This document shows positions 8,322 through 16,789 of a stretch of DNA of 64,000 nt, one piece after another. The DNA is from Microbacteriaceae bacterium. GTDB lineage: Bacteria; Actinomycetota; Actinomycetes; Actinomycetales; Microbacteriaceae. Numbering within the stretch: the first letter of the stretch is position 1; each line of letters opens with the position of its first letter. Location of the stretch: positions 62,001 through 126,000 of the forward strand of contig SCRE01000014.1 in assembly GCA_004297935.1 (NCBI GenBank), given 5' to 3'. The notes below the pieces were generated by a model. It did no database searches and was not told the DNA's origin. It worked only from the letters and a program-made list of their open reading frames with translations. Position numbers and translations under genes: made by a program.

Positions 8322-9659
8322 CTAGTTGCCGATTATGCTCGTCGGATCGCCCTCGGCGGGAGGCGCTGCCGGGGCTGCGGTCGTCAGCTCGAATGCGGTG
8401 GGCTGGCGCGGCGCTTCTTCGATGCCGTTGAGGGAGCCGAGCACCTTCGTCTCGTCCAAGGCGTTGAGCTTGCGGGCGCTGGGCAGCACCTGACGTTCCA
8501 ACGAGCCGATGAAGGCGTTGTAATCCTTGACGCTGCGCTCGATTGACCGGCCCAGCTTTTCGACGTGCTCCGAGAGCTTCGACAGGCGCGCGTAGAGTTC
8601 GCGGCCCAAATCGAATAGAGTCTTCGCGTCCTCGGTGAGCACGTCTTGCTGCCAGCTGAACGCGACGGTCTTCAACACCGACCACAGCGTGACCGGAGAC
8701 GCGAGTGCCACCCGCTTGCCGAACGCATAGTCCATGATGGCCGGGTCGGCTTCGAGGGCGCTGGAAATCAGCGACTCACTCGGGATGAACGCGATCACCA
8801 GTTCGGGCGACGCCGCCAACCCGGCCCAATAGGTCTTGCCGGCGAGCGCTTCGATATGGGAACGCAGCGCCTTCACGTGCGCTTTGAGCAGTTGCTGGCG
8901 CTTGGCACCTTCCTCACCGGTCGCCGTCGCCGGAATCTGGCTGGCCTCCAGGTAGGAGTTGAACGGCACCTTCGCGTCGACCGCGATGTTCTTGCCGCCG
9001 GGCAGATGCACGATCAGGTCGGGGCGCCCGGCACCGGCATCGGAGTTGATGCTCGACTGAACGTCGAAGTCGACCCGCTCGATCAGTCCGGCCGCGGCCA
9101 CCACGTTGCGCAGCTGGGTCTCGCCCCACACTCCACGTGTGCTGTTGCTCTTCAATGCCGATGCCAGGGCTTCGGCTGTGCTGCGCAGTCGCTCCTCCGA
9201 TTCGGTCGCGGACTTCAACTGCTGGCTGAGCTCACCGTGCTGCCGGCTGCGTTGGGATTCGAGTTCCGTGACCGTGTTCTGCATCGTGCGCAGGCTCTCC
9301 TGCACCGGGGTCAGAGCCTGAAGCACCTTGCTCTCCGCACGCTCGCGTTCCCGCCGAGCGTCTTCGTCCAAGCGTTGCCGCTCGAACTGCTGGCGGTTCT
9401 GCTCCTGCAGCGCCGTCACCTGCTCGCGCAGCGCACTCGTCGTGGCCTGGGCGGCGGAGAGCTCGGCTGCCAATTGAGCCGCGGCGGCGGCCGCGGCGGT
9501 GCGTGCATCCGCCAGGATCGCCTGATGTTGCGCCTCCAGAACAGCCGGATTCAGCTGCGGGTCGACCGTTGCTCTGCGGCGTGCGATCAGCGCGGTGGCG
9601 AGTGCGCCGACGACGGCGCCGGCCAACAGGCCGATGATCAATGCGAGTACAGGATCCAT
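8322..9659 (-). CDS. rmuC: DNA recombination protein RmuC homologue
   Basis: RmuC family protein (445 residues), implicated in limiting inversions at short inverted repeats. Residues about 4-26 form a membrane anchor (LALIIGLLAGAVVGALATAL). A long coiled coil follows (about 45-170; Gln/Arg/Glu-rich heptads). The nuclease-like RmuC domain comes next, with GVWGETQLRNVVAAAGL, RPDLIVHLPGGKNIAVDAKV (PD-(D/E)XK-like Asp...Asp-x-Lys) and LVIAFIPSESLISSALE. It is a monocistronic gene convergent with the preceding islet and divergent from flagellin. Start is ATG 9659. Confidence 0.9.
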   Translation of the reverse strand: MDPVLALIIGLLAGAVVGALATALIARRRATVDPQLNPAVLEAQHQAILADARTAAAAAAAQLAAELSAAQATTSALREQVTALQEQNRQQFERQRLDEDARRERERAESKVLQALTPVQESLRTMQNTVTELESQRSRQHGELSQQLKSATESEERLRSTAEALASALKSNSTRGVWGETQLRNVVAAAGLIERVDFDVQSSINSDAGAGRPDLIVHLPGGKNIAVDAKVPFNSYLEASQIPATATGEEGAKRQQLLKAHVKALRSHIEALAGKTYWAGLAASPELVIAFIPSESLISSALEADPAIMDYAFGKRVALASPVTLWSVLKTVAFSWQQDVLTEDAKTLFDLGRELYARLSKLSEHVEKLGRSIERSVKDYNAFIGSLERQVLPSARKLNALDETKVLGSLNGIEEAPRQPTAFELTTAAPAAPPAEGDPTSIIGN

Positions 9660-9798
9660 GCCAACAGTCTGTCAGCGACCTCCGACATCATCGAGCGAGG
9701 CGACTGCGCACAGCCCGAACGAGCCCTCTGCGCCTCAACGAACCTCGCAAACAGGCGCCGTGACGGCGAACGCGGACAAACATTCTGCCGGTTCCGTC

Positions 9799-9825
9799 TA
9801 ACCTTCCGTGCGCACCCGCCGATAG
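9799..9825 (+). promoter_or_regulatory. FliA/SigD-type promoter of flagellin
   Basis: TAAC (9799-9802), a 15-nt spacer, then GCCGATAG (9818-9825). The sigma-28 consensus is TAAA-N15-GCCGATAA. The start point would fall near 9832, giving a leader of about 60 nt. A FliA-family sigma gene is present at 37199. Confidence 0.8.
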
Positions 9826-9841
9826 CTCTTGGTGTAACACG

Positions 9842-9883
9842 CCGGACCACGGACGGTCCGGTGCTCACCCCCTTTCACGGAAG
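9842..9883 (+). promoter_or_regulatory. Flagellin leader with two candidate CsrA sites
   Basis: A perfect 7-bp stem CCGGACC/GGTCCGG (9842-9848 with 9855-9861) carries the loop ACGGAC, so ACGGA (the A-N-GGA core for CsrA) is exposed in a hairpin loop. A second ACGGA at 9877-9881 overlaps the Shine-Dalgarno GGAAG (9879-9883). This is the same two-site layout described for the Bacillus subtilis hag leader. csrA and fliW are in the same locus. Confidence 0.72.
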
Positions 9884-9891
9884 AAGCCATC

Positions 9892-10734
9892 ATGGGAATG
9901 ACAATCGCAACAAACGTCTCGGCACTCGACGCGTACCGCAACCTCAACAACACGCAGGCCCGGCTCAGCTCGTCACTGCAGAAGCTGTCAAGCGGTTCGC
10001 GAATCAACAGTGCCTCGGACGATGCCGCAGGCCTCTCGATCTCTGAGGGCCTCAAGTCGCAGATCTCCGGCCTCGCTCAGGCCGGACGGAACGCTCAGGA
10101 CGGTGTCAGCGTCATCCAGACCGCCGACGGCGCGCTGAGCCAGGTCACCGCGATCCTGCACCGCATGCGCGACCTCGCGGTTCAGGGCGCGAACGACTCG
10201 AACAGTGTCTCGTCTCGCGCGGCGATCAAGACAGAGGCCGACCAACTGGGCCAGGAGCTCGACCGCATCGGCAAGAACACGAACTTCAACGGCATCAATC
10301 TGCTCGACGGCACGACTGCATCGTTGACGTTCCAGGTCGGCGCCGGCGCCTCGGCCGACAACCAGGTGGCGGTCAGCCTGACCAACCTCGGGACCACGCT
10401 CGGCACACTCGCCGGCCCGGTAGCCGCCGCGGGATTCGACGTCACCTCCAATGCGACGGCGACGACCACCCTGACGTCGATCGACACCGCGATCGACGCG
10501 ATTTCGACGGCCCGGTCGAACCTCGGCGCTTCGGAGAACCGGCTGCAGTCGGCCTCAGACACGCTGGCCATCACCGGTCAGAACCTGACGGCTGCCAACT
10601 CGCGCATCGCGGACACCGACATGGCGGCCGAGATGGTCAAGTACACGCAGTCCAACATCCTGTCGCAGGCCGGCACCGCCATGCTCGCGCAGGCGAACCA
10701 GTCAGGTCAGGGCATCCTGAAGCTGCTGCAGTAG
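9892..10734 (+). CDS. hag: Flagellin
   Basis: Filament subunit exported by the flagellar type III system. At 280 residues it consists mainly of the D0/D1 domains with a short variable centre (about residues 145-190). The N-terminal signature is SSLQKLSSGSRINSASDDAAG and SISEGLKSQISGLAQAGRN. The C-terminal part has ITGQNLTAANSRIADTDMA and the end ANQSGQGILKLLQ. ATG 9892 has GGAAG 8 nt upstream. The gene has its own FliA-type promoter and a CsrA-like leader, and FliW (33138) is its probable protein partner. fliD and fliS follow. Confidence 0.97.
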   Translation: MGMTIATNVSALDAYRNLNNTQARLSSSLQKLSSGSRINSASDDAAGLSISEGLKSQISGLAQAGRNAQDGVSVIQTADGALSQVTAILHRMRDLAVQGANDSNSVSSRAAIKTEADQLGQELDRIGKNTNFNGINLLDGTTASLTFQVGAGASADNQVAVSLTNLGTTLGTLAGPVAAAGFDVTSNATATTTLTSIDTAIDAISTARSNLGASENRLQSASDTLAITGQNLTAANSRIADTDMAAEMVKYTQSNILSQAGTAMLAQANQSGQGILKLLQ

Positions 10735-10749
10735 TCCGGCTTCGCACAT

Positions 10750-10801
10750 CGGCGCCTGTCGGCGACCGGGCGGCGGGCTGGGCCTCGCCGACCGGGCGCC
10801 G
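10750..10801 (+). terminator. Large GC-rich stem-loop after flagellin
   Basis: Arms 10750-10765 and 10785-10801 pair as two 7-bp blocks (CGGCGCC and TCGGCGA with their complements) separated by a small internal loop. There is no T-run, so it may be a partial terminator or a 3' mRNA stabiliser that lets flagellin exceed fliD in transcript level. That function is inferred. Confidence 0.42.
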
Positions 10802-10876
10802 ACGGGCGTTCCGGCACCCGCACCGCCAGCGCGGATGCCGTCGCAGCCACCGAGCACCGCAGAAGAGGGCAGCATC

Positions 10877-12268
10877 ATGACAGGAATTCAACTCCCGGGA
10901 CTGTCGACCGGGCTCGACACGACCTCGCTGATCACGGCGCTCATGAACGCGGCGTCCGCTCCGAAGGTCACCCTGCAGAACAAGGTCACCGTCTACAACA
11001 GCAAGATCTCCTCGCTGCAGACGCTGAACAACCAGATCTCCGGCCTCGCGACGCTTGCGCAGACGGATGCGCAGCCCGCGGCGCTCCAGACGTTCGCCGT
11101 CTCCTCATCCGCAGCGGGGGTCACCGCGAGCGCAGGAGCAGGCGCGGTGGCCGGGTCGATCGACGTCTCCATCGACCAGCTCGCGCAGGCACAGGTCTCC
11201 GTCACGGCCGCGTACACCGTGTGGCCGAACAATCCACCCACGCTGACGTTCGTCGGCTCGACCGGCAGCCAAACAGAGGTGACTGCAGCCTCGACCAATC
11301 TCGACGACGTCGTCGCCGCGATCAACTCGAGTTCCGCAGGCGTGATCGCCCAGAAAGTCGCCGTCGGCCAGGACGGCTCGGGGAGTACGCAGTATCGGCT
11401 TCAGCTCTCATCGGTGAGCACCGGCGCATCCGGAGCGTTCCAGGTGTACCAGGGCTCCGCAGCCGCCGTCAGCGCCGGCACCGCGCCCGACCTGCTGGCG
11501 CAGCCCGGTGCGGCCACCATCAAGATCGCGCAAGACGCCCAGGCCACCCTGTGGGCTGGCACCTCCGCCGCGCAGACGGTCACCTCCACGTCGAACACGT
11601 TCAGCGATCTGCTTCCCGGGGTGAACGTGACGGCAACGGCGGTCACCAGCGGCCCCGCGACGTTGACGATGACCCAGGACACCAAAGCCGCCTCCGCAAC
11701 CGCGGCCGCCCTGGTCTCCCAACTGCAGAACATCTTCCAGTACATCGCGAACGCTCAGGCGGCATCGTCATCGACCGCCTCGTCGGGAACGGTCACGACG
11801 ACGCTCGGGGATTTCACGGCTGACTCGAACATCCGCTCGATCAACGATCAGCTCATGTCGGCGGCGACGGACCCCGTCAACGGCCTCTCCCCGTCGACGA
11901 TCGGCATCAACATCACCAAGGACGGCACGGTCACCTTCGATTCGACGAAGTTCGTGTCGGCGCTCGCCTCGGATCCGACCGGCACTCAGTCGATGTTCGC
12001 GACGATCGCCGGCCGGATCCAGACCACCGCCACGCAGATCTCGGACCCGTACACGGGCACGCTGACCGCCGAGGTCACGAACACCCAGTCGGCCGTCAAG
12101 GATTTCAACAACCAGATCGACAGCTGGAACACGCTGCTCGACGCGAGACAGGCCGCGCTGCAAGCCCAATTCGCAGCCTTGGAGACCACCGTGAATCAGC
12201 TCAACGCGCAGGGCTCATACCTGACGGCGCAGATCAACGCGATGACGCCGCCGACGTCGAAGAACTGA
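10877..12268 (+). CDS. fliD: Flagellar hook-associated protein 2 (filament cap) FliD
   Basis: Forms the filament cap that promotes flagellin polymerisation. The start MTGIQLPGLSTGLDTTSLI matches the FliD N-terminal domain, and a coiled-coil C-terminus (QSAVKDFNNQIDSWNTLLDAR through FAALETTVNQLNAQGSYL) ends the protein. The length of 463 residues is normal. I chose ATG 10877, with AGAGGG upstream, over an in-frame ATG at 10835 because the latter adds a non-conserved leader. A stem-loop separates it from flagellin; fliS follows. Confidence 0.94.
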   Translation: MTGIQLPGLSTGLDTTSLITALMNAASAPKVTLQNKVTVYNSKISSLQTLNNQISGLATLAQTDAQPAALQTFAVSSSAAGVTASAGAGAVAGSIDVSIDQLAQAQVSVTAAYTVWPNNPPTLTFVGSTGSQTEVTAASTNLDDVVAAINSSSAGVIAQKVAVGQDGSGSTQYRLQLSSVSTGASGAFQVYQGSAAAVSAGTAPDLLAQPGAATIKIAQDAQATLWAGTSAAQTVTSTSNTFSDLLPGVNVTATAVTSGPATLTMTQDTKAASATAAALVSQLQNIFQYIANAQAASSSTASSGTVTTTLGDFTADSNIRSINDQLMSAATDPVNGLSPSTIGINITKDGTVTFDSTKFVSALASDPTGTQSMFATIAGRIQTTATQISDPYTGTLTAEVTNTQSAVKDFNNQIDSWNTLLDARQAALQAQFAALETTVNQLNAQGSYLTAQINAMTPPTSKN

Positions 12269-12299
12269 ATCCATCGATCCGGCCCGGCTGAGGAGAATC

Positions 12300-12719
12300 A
12301 TGACGACGCACAGCGCCCAGCTCGCGCAGTACAACAGGAACGTCATCCTGTCCGCCACGCCCATGCAGGTCGTCATAATGCTCTACGACAGACTCGTGCT
12401 CGATGTCAAACGGGCAGAGGCCGCCCAAGAACTCGAGGACTGGTCGGCAGCTCACCTGCAGCTGCTGCACGCGCAGGACATCGTCAACGAGCTGTCGTCG
12501 AGCCTGACGGTCGACGCCTGGGACGGCGCCGCCGGGTTGTTCGCCATCTACAGCTATCTGCGGAACACGCTCATGACCGCGAACATCAGTCGCGACATCG
12601 ACCGCACCCGCGAGGCCCTGCGTCTCGTGGAGCCGCTGAGCGCGTCATGGCACGAAGCGGCACGTCTGGTCGCGCTCCCGGCGGCCGCCCCGATAGAAGG
12701 GTTGATCGGTGTCGGCTGA
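12300..12719 (+). CDS. fliS: Flagellin export chaperone FliS
   Basis: Cytosolic chaperone that holds flagellin unfolded for export. The 139 residues include the conserved QYNRNVILSATPMQVVIMLYD, then the four-helix bundle with AHLQLLHAQDIVNELSSSL and LFAIYSYLRNTLMTANISRD. ATG 12300 is preceded by GAGGAGAATC. The stop overlaps the GTG start of the next small gene. Confidence 0.95.
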   Translation: MTTHSAQLAQYNRNVILSATPMQVVIMLYDRLVLDVKRAEAAQELEDWSAAHLQLLHAQDIVNELSSSLTVDAWDGAAGLFAIYSYLRNTLMTANISRDIDRTREALRLVEPLSASWHEAARLVALPAAAPIEGLIGVG

Positions 12720-13005
12720 AGCGGTGCGACTCTGGGTCGAGCTCCTCGACCGATTCGACGCGGACCTCGCGTGTGTCGAGCACGGCAGCGGTGGTGTGCC
12801 ATGTGCATGGCAACCGCCGATCGACTTTCCGCCACTTCCGGTCGAGCTCGCGGATCGAGCAGGGGAGACGGCCAGACGCCAGCAGGCGGCGATCGCCGCG
12901 CTATCCGCGAGCCTGCGTGACCTGCGCGCGCAGGTCGCATCCTGGCCCAGAGCGAAACAGAAACGGCCCTCCAGCGTGCCGGTCTACCTCGACCTTCTCG
13001 GCTGA
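12709..13005 (+). CDS. Small flagellar protein in the FliT position
   Basis: 98 residues, starting at GTG 12709 inside the end of fliS (11-nt overlap). It contains a long helix (LADRAGETARRQQAAIAALSAS through LRDLRAQVASW) and a basic C-terminus. In many flagellar loci fliT, the FliD chaperone, follows fliS directly. Size, helical content and position fit, but sequence similarity to FliT is too weak to claim by eye. Confidence 0.55.
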   Translation: MSAEAVRLWVELLDRFDADLACVEHGSGGVPCAWQPPIDFPPLPVELADRAGETARRQQAAIAALSASLRDLRAQVASWPRAKQKRPSSVPVYLDLLG

Positions 13006-13019
13006 CGACGCTCGACGGC

Positions 13020-13046
13020 TAACGGATCGCGACCGACGTCCGATAG
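13020..13046 (+). promoter_or_regulatory. FliA-type promoter of the flgB operon
   Basis: TAAC (13020-13023), exactly 15 nt, TCCGATAG (13039-13046). This is the same spacing and nearly the same boxes as the flagellin promoter. Confidence 0.72.
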
Positions 13047-13056
13047 CGAGAAGTAA

Positions 13057-13094
13057 GAGCATGGATCGCTCACGTGTAAGGCCATGGATCGGCC
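13057..13094 (+). promoter_or_regulatory. Twin A-N-GGA hairpins in the flgB leader (candidate CsrA sites)
   Basis: Hairpin 1 is GAGC/GCTC (13057-13060 with 13068-13071) with loop ATGGATC. Hairpin 2 is GGCC/GGCC (13080-13083 with 13091-13094) with the same loop. Both loops present ATGGA, and the motifs are 23 nt apart. The fliJ leader at 18771-18809 has a related pair at the same spacing. Confidence 0.62.
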
Positions 13095-13124
13095 CGCCAA
13101 CCTTGACCGCGAAGTGAGCCATCC

Positions 13125-13466
13125 ATGATCGAATCCGTGACGCAGGCTGCGCTGTCCAGCGCGCTGACGGGCCTGTCGCAAAGGCAGAAGGCAATCGCGA
13201 ACAACGTCGCAAACATCAACACACCGAACTACCATGCCGAACGCGTCACCTTCGAGAACGCCCTCGCCGCGTCCATCGCACGACACGACGGCACCGTCAC
13301 ACCGGTCGTCCAGCCGTCGCTTGAGCCGACGCAACTGAATGGCAACAACGTCAATCTCGATGAGGAGACGACGAACAACATCGAAACCGTGTTGCGATAC
13401 CAGTTCGCCTCACAGGCGATGAACCAGCAGTTTCAGAGCGTGCGCGCGGCGATGAAGGTCGGCTGA
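13125..13466 (+). CDS. flgB: Flagellar basal-body rod protein FlgB
   Basis: Proximal rod subunit (113 residues). The rod-protein signature QKAIANNVANINTPNYHAERV lies near residues 24-44, with a C-terminal helix FASQAMNQQFQSVRAAMKVG. It opens a long block of overlapping genes: ATG/TGA overlaps join flgB to flgC, flgC to fliE and fliE to fliF. Transcription probably begins at the FliA-type promoter about 80 bp upstream. Confidence 0.93.
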   Translation: MIESVTQAALSSALTGLSQRQKAIANNVANINTPNYHAERVTFENALAASIARHDGTVTPVVQPSLEPTQLNGNNVNLDEETTNNIETVLRYQFASQAMNQQFQSVRAAMKVG

Positions 13467-13855
13467 TGGCTGACGCAATCGGTATCGCGGCGACCGGTCT
13501 CACGGTGCACCGCAAGTGGCTTGATGCGGTGGCCGACAACATCGCCAACGTCAACACCGCAGCGCCGACCAGCGGGCCGGCGTTCCAGGCACGATACGTC
13601 GTGGCACAGGCCGGTGCCGGGGATACGGGCGTCTACGTCGCCGGTGCGGCCTACGGCAGTGCCACCGGGCGGGTGACCTATGACCCGACCAACCCGCTGG
13701 CGGATGCCAGTGGCAATGTGCGGCTGCCTGACGTCGATCTCGGAGCGCAGATGGGTCAACTCATCATGGCGCAGCGAGGTTACCAGGCGAATGCCGCGGT
13801 CATCGACCGCGCCCAGAGCGCCTACCAGGCGGCGCTGCAGATCGGACGTTCCTGA
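13466..13855 (+). CDS. flgC: Flagellar basal-body rod protein FlgC
   Basis: Rod subunit (129 residues). The N-terminal motif is GIAATGLTVHRKWLDAVADN with IANVNT; the C-terminal motif is MGQLIMAQRGYQANAAVIDR, typical of FlgC/FlgG-like axial proteins. The start overlaps the flgB stop by one base, and fliE starts on its stop codon. Confidence 0.94.
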   Translation: MADAIGIAATGLTVHRKWLDAVADNIANVNTAAPTSGPAFQARYVVAQAGAGDTGVYVAGAAYGSATGRVTYDPTNPLADASGNVRLPDVDLGAQMGQLIMAQRGYQANAAVIDRAQSAYQAALQIGRS

Positions 13856-14181
13856 TGGCCATCGGCCCGATCGCCGCACTGTCCGGCCTGAGCGGTGTGG
13901 CCGGCCTCAGCGGTGCGGGTTCGATCGCCCAGCCGTCCGCCGGTGCAATCTCGACAGACGGGACCGGATTCGCGGCCTCGCTCGCGGGAGCTGTCGACAA
14001 CGTTCAACAGTTGCAGACGAACGCGAACGACCTGGCGTTGCAGGCCGTCACCGGAAATCTTGATGACATCTCCCAGGCGACGGTCGCTGCCGCCCGCGCG
14101 CAGGTGACCACTGAGCTCGTGGCGGCCATACGCAATCAGGGCGTCAGCGCATTCACCGAAATCATGAGAATGCAGGCCTGA
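13855..14181 (+). CDS. fliE: Flagellar hook-basal body complex protein FliE
   Basis: Links the MS ring to the rod and is exported early. Its 108 residues show the FliE pattern: a Gly/Ala/Ser-rich N-terminus, then FAASLAGAVDNVQQLQTNAND and VTGNLDDISQATVAAARAQV, ending with TELVAAIRNQGVSAFTEIMR and MQA. One-base overlaps with both neighbours fix the start and end. Confidence 0.93.
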   Translation: MAIGPIAALSGLSGVAGLSGAGSIAQPSAGAISTDGTGFAASLAGAVDNVQQLQTNANDLALQAVTGNLDDISQATVAAARAQVTTELVAAIRNQGVSAFTEIMRMQA

Positions 14182-15770
14182 TGCCGCGGCAGCTCAGCGC
14201 GCTCCTTCGGCGTTTAGGGTCGACCGCTCGGGCATTCTCGGTCGCGCAACGCACGATCGCCATCATCGGCATCGCCGCCGTCGTCCTCGGCGGCATCGCG
14301 GTGACGGCCTGGCTGTCGACGCCGACCTACACGCCGCTGTTCACCGGGCTCGCTGCGGCAGACGCATCTTCCGTGGTCGACCAGCTCAACGCCGACGGCG
14401 TCAAATACCAGTTGACGGACGGCGGCGCGACGATCCTCGTGCCCAACGACCAGGTTTACGCGGAACGCTTGAAGGCCGCAGCCTCCGGCCTGCCCGCATC
14501 GTCGAACAGCGGATATGCACTGCTCGACAAGATGGGTGTCACGAGCAGCGAGTTCCAGCAGAACGTGATGTACAAGCAGGCGATGGAAGACGAGCTGGCC
14601 AAGACGATCTCCGCGATGAACGGCATCAAGACGGCCTCCGTGAAACTGGCGATCCCGAAGGCCACCGTGTTCACGGAGATGCAGGCCGACCCCACCGCCT
14701 CGGTCTTCATCCAGACGAACGCGGGAACGACCCTGACCTCCGACCAGGTGGATGCCATCGTGCACCTGACCAGCGCTTCCATCGAGAACATGAAGCCGAC
14801 GGATGTCGCTGTGATCGACTCGAACGGAGAGACACTCTCCGCAGTCGGCACGGGAACCGTCGGGTCTTCCGACAAGCTCACCAACGCGTACGAGGCGAAG
14901 TCGCAAAGCGCGGTGCAGGCGATGCTCGACCGGATTCTCGGACCCGGCAATTCGACCGTTGCCGTCTCGGCGTCGCTGAGCAACTCGACCGGCACGAAAG
15001 TCTCCGAGACCTATCTCACTCCGGACAAGAGTCCCGTGCTGAGTCAGTCCACCCAGTCGGAGAACTACGCAGGCGGCGCGAGCGGGACCTCGGCCGGCGT
15101 TCTCGGCCCGGACAACATCGCCGTGCCGAGTGGAACCGCCACGAGTGGAACCGGCGGCTACACATCGGTCAACGAGGTGAAGAACAACGCGATCAACAAG
15201 ACCACCGAGACCGATAGCATCCCGGCCGGTAGCGTCGTGCGCCAGACCGTATCGGTCGCGATCAGCGCCGCCGCCGCAAGAAAACTGAACACAGCGAATA
15301 TCAAGAGCCTCGTGGCGTCGGCCGTCGGATTCGATCAGAGCCGCGGAGACGTGGTGACCGTCGAGACCGTCGGATTCAGCGGAAGCCAGGCCGCTGCCGC
15401 CCAGCAGTCGCTGCGCGCGGCGGCAGCACAGCAGGAGAACGAGCGAATCGCCGGATACATCCGAGCCGCGGAGATCGGAGGGGGAATCATCGTTGCCGTC
15501 CTGCTCGCCTGGTTCCTGTTCTTCCGCAGAAGCCGCGGTCGGCGCGAGACGATGGACCTGTCGGAACTCGACGCAGCAGAGCAGGCCGGCGAATTGAAAG
15601 AGCTGCTGACCGTCAGAGCGGCCGCGATCGAACCCGCCGACCTGCCCGAATTGGGCGACGGGGCAGGCGGATTGGACACCAAGCGGGCCCAGATCTCGAC
15701 TCTGGCAAATCACGATCCTGAACGCGCGGCTGCACTTCTGCGCGGGATGATGGAAGAGCGGCCGTCGTGA
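14181..15770 (+). CDS. fliF: Flagellar MS-ring protein FliF
   Basis: Forms the membrane-supramembrane ring. It has 529 residues with an N-terminal membrane helix (about 27-47: IAIIGIAAVVLGGIAVTAWL) and a YscJ/FliF domain (TPLFTGLAAADASSVVDQLN, ASSNSGYALLDKMGVTSSEF and KTISAMNGIKTASVKLAIP). The second helix is near residues 430-449 (IGGGIIVAVLLAWFLFF), followed by a cytoplasmic tail that binds FliG. It overlaps fliE and fliG. Confidence 0.96.
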   Translation: MPRQLSALLRRLGSTARAFSVAQRTIAIIGIAAVVLGGIAVTAWLSTPTYTPLFTGLAAADASSVVDQLNADGVKYQLTDGGATILVPNDQVYAERLKAAASGLPASSNSGYALLDKMGVTSSEFQQNVMYKQAMEDELAKTISAMNGIKTASVKLAIPKATVFTEMQADPTASVFIQTNAGTTLTSDQVDAIVHLTSASIENMKPTDVAVIDSNGETLSAVGTGTVGSSDKLTNAYEAKSQSAVQAMLDRILGPGNSTVAVSASLSNSTGTKVSETYLTPDKSPVLSQSTQSENYAGGASGTSAGVLGPDNIAVPSGTATSGTGGYTSVNEVKNNAINKTTETDSIPAGSVVRQTVSVAISAAAARKLNTANIKSLVASAVGFDQSRGDVVTVETVGFSGSQAAAAQQSLRAAAAQQENERIAGYIRAAEIGGGIIVAVLLAWFLFFRRSRGRRETMDLSELDAAEQAGELKELLTVRAAAIEPADLPELGDGAGGLDTKRAQISTLANHDPERAAALLRGMMEERPS

Positions 15771-16789
15771 CCGTCGAGGTGGCGACGGAGCTCACCGGCA
15801 CCCAGAAGGTGGCCGTCGTGCTGATGAACCTGGACCCGGAGGGTGCCGCTTCGGTGATGAAGCAGTTCACCGAGGCCGAGGCCGAGGAGATCGCCGCCGA
15901 GATCATCCGCCTGCGTCGGGTGGACACGGATGTCACGGACAAGACGCTCGGCGAGTTCTATGACATCGCCGTCACCGGGCGATTGAATGCCCACGGCGGC
16001 CGCAAATTCGCGGAGGGGCTTCTGTCGGGCGCTTTCGGCACCGAGCGTGCGGCGGGCGTACTCAGTCGCGTCGCGAACTCGCTCGCAGGCAAGGCCTTCG
16101 AGTTCCTCGATGACGCCGATCCCTCGCAGATCGTCACGCTGCTCGACGGCGAGATGCCGCAGACAGCCGCACTCGTGCTCGCCCACCTCCGTCCGGCGCA
16201 CGCATCGAAGGTCCTCGCTGGACTTTCCGAAGATGTTCGCGTGGACGTGGCCCGACGCATCGCCACGATGACCAGCGCGACGCCGGAGTCGATCTCCGTG
16301 GTGGCGCACGCTTTGAAAGAGCGCTCCGTGGCCCTCGTCGGCACGGGCACAGCCGCAGAAGTGGTGGGCGGCGTGCAACCGCTCATCGACATCATCAACC
16401 GCTCCGATGCCAACACCGAGCGGGCGGTGCTCGCCGGGCTCGAACAAAGCGACCCGGAACTCGCCGAAGAGGTCCGCTCCCGCATGGTGACATTCGCGGA
16501 CCTCGTGAAGCTCGAGGCCCGCGATGTCCAGCAGGTGCTGCGCGGCATCGACACCGAGGTTCTCGCGATCGCCATGAAGGGTGCTTCCGAAGCCGTCATC
16601 GCTACGATCCGTTCGAATCTTTCGGAGCGCAATCGCGAGCTGTTGGACGATGAGCTCCGTACCATGGGGCCTGCCCGGAAATCGCAGGTCGAGGAGGCGC
16701 GAGCCGCGGTCGTCCGTGCGATTCGCGAACTCGAGGAGAACGGCGGCATCGTGATCCATCGCACCGAGGAAGACGGCTTCGTTGAGTAG
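15767..16789 (+). CDS. fliG: Flagellar motor switch protein FliG
   Basis: Rotor protein that couples stator force to rotation and direction. Its 340 residues follow the FliG plan: an N-terminal domain (TGTQKVAVVLMNLDPEGAAS), a middle domain with ILAHLRPAHASKVLAG-type repeats and RSDANTERAVLAGLEQSDPE, and the C-terminal charged helix (DLVKLEARDVQQVLRGIDTE through RNRELLDDEL). The GTG start overlaps fliF by 4 nt. fliH begins before its stop. Confidence 0.95.
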   Translation: MTVEVATELTGTQKVAVVLMNLDPEGAASVMKQFTEAEAEEIAAEIIRLRRVDTDVTDKTLGEFYDIAVTGRLNAHGGRKFAEGLLSGAFGTERAAGVLSRVANSLAGKAFEFLDDADPSQIVTLLDGEMPQTAALVLAHLRPAHASKVLAGLSEDVRVDVARRIATMTSATPESISVVAHALKERSVALVGTGTAAEVVGGVQPLIDIINRSDANTERAVLAGLEQSDPELAEEVRSRMVTFADLVKLEARDVQQVLRGIDTEVLAIAMKGASEAVIATIRSNLSERNRELLDDELRTMGPARKSQVEEARAAVVRAIRELEENGGIVIHRTEEDGFVE

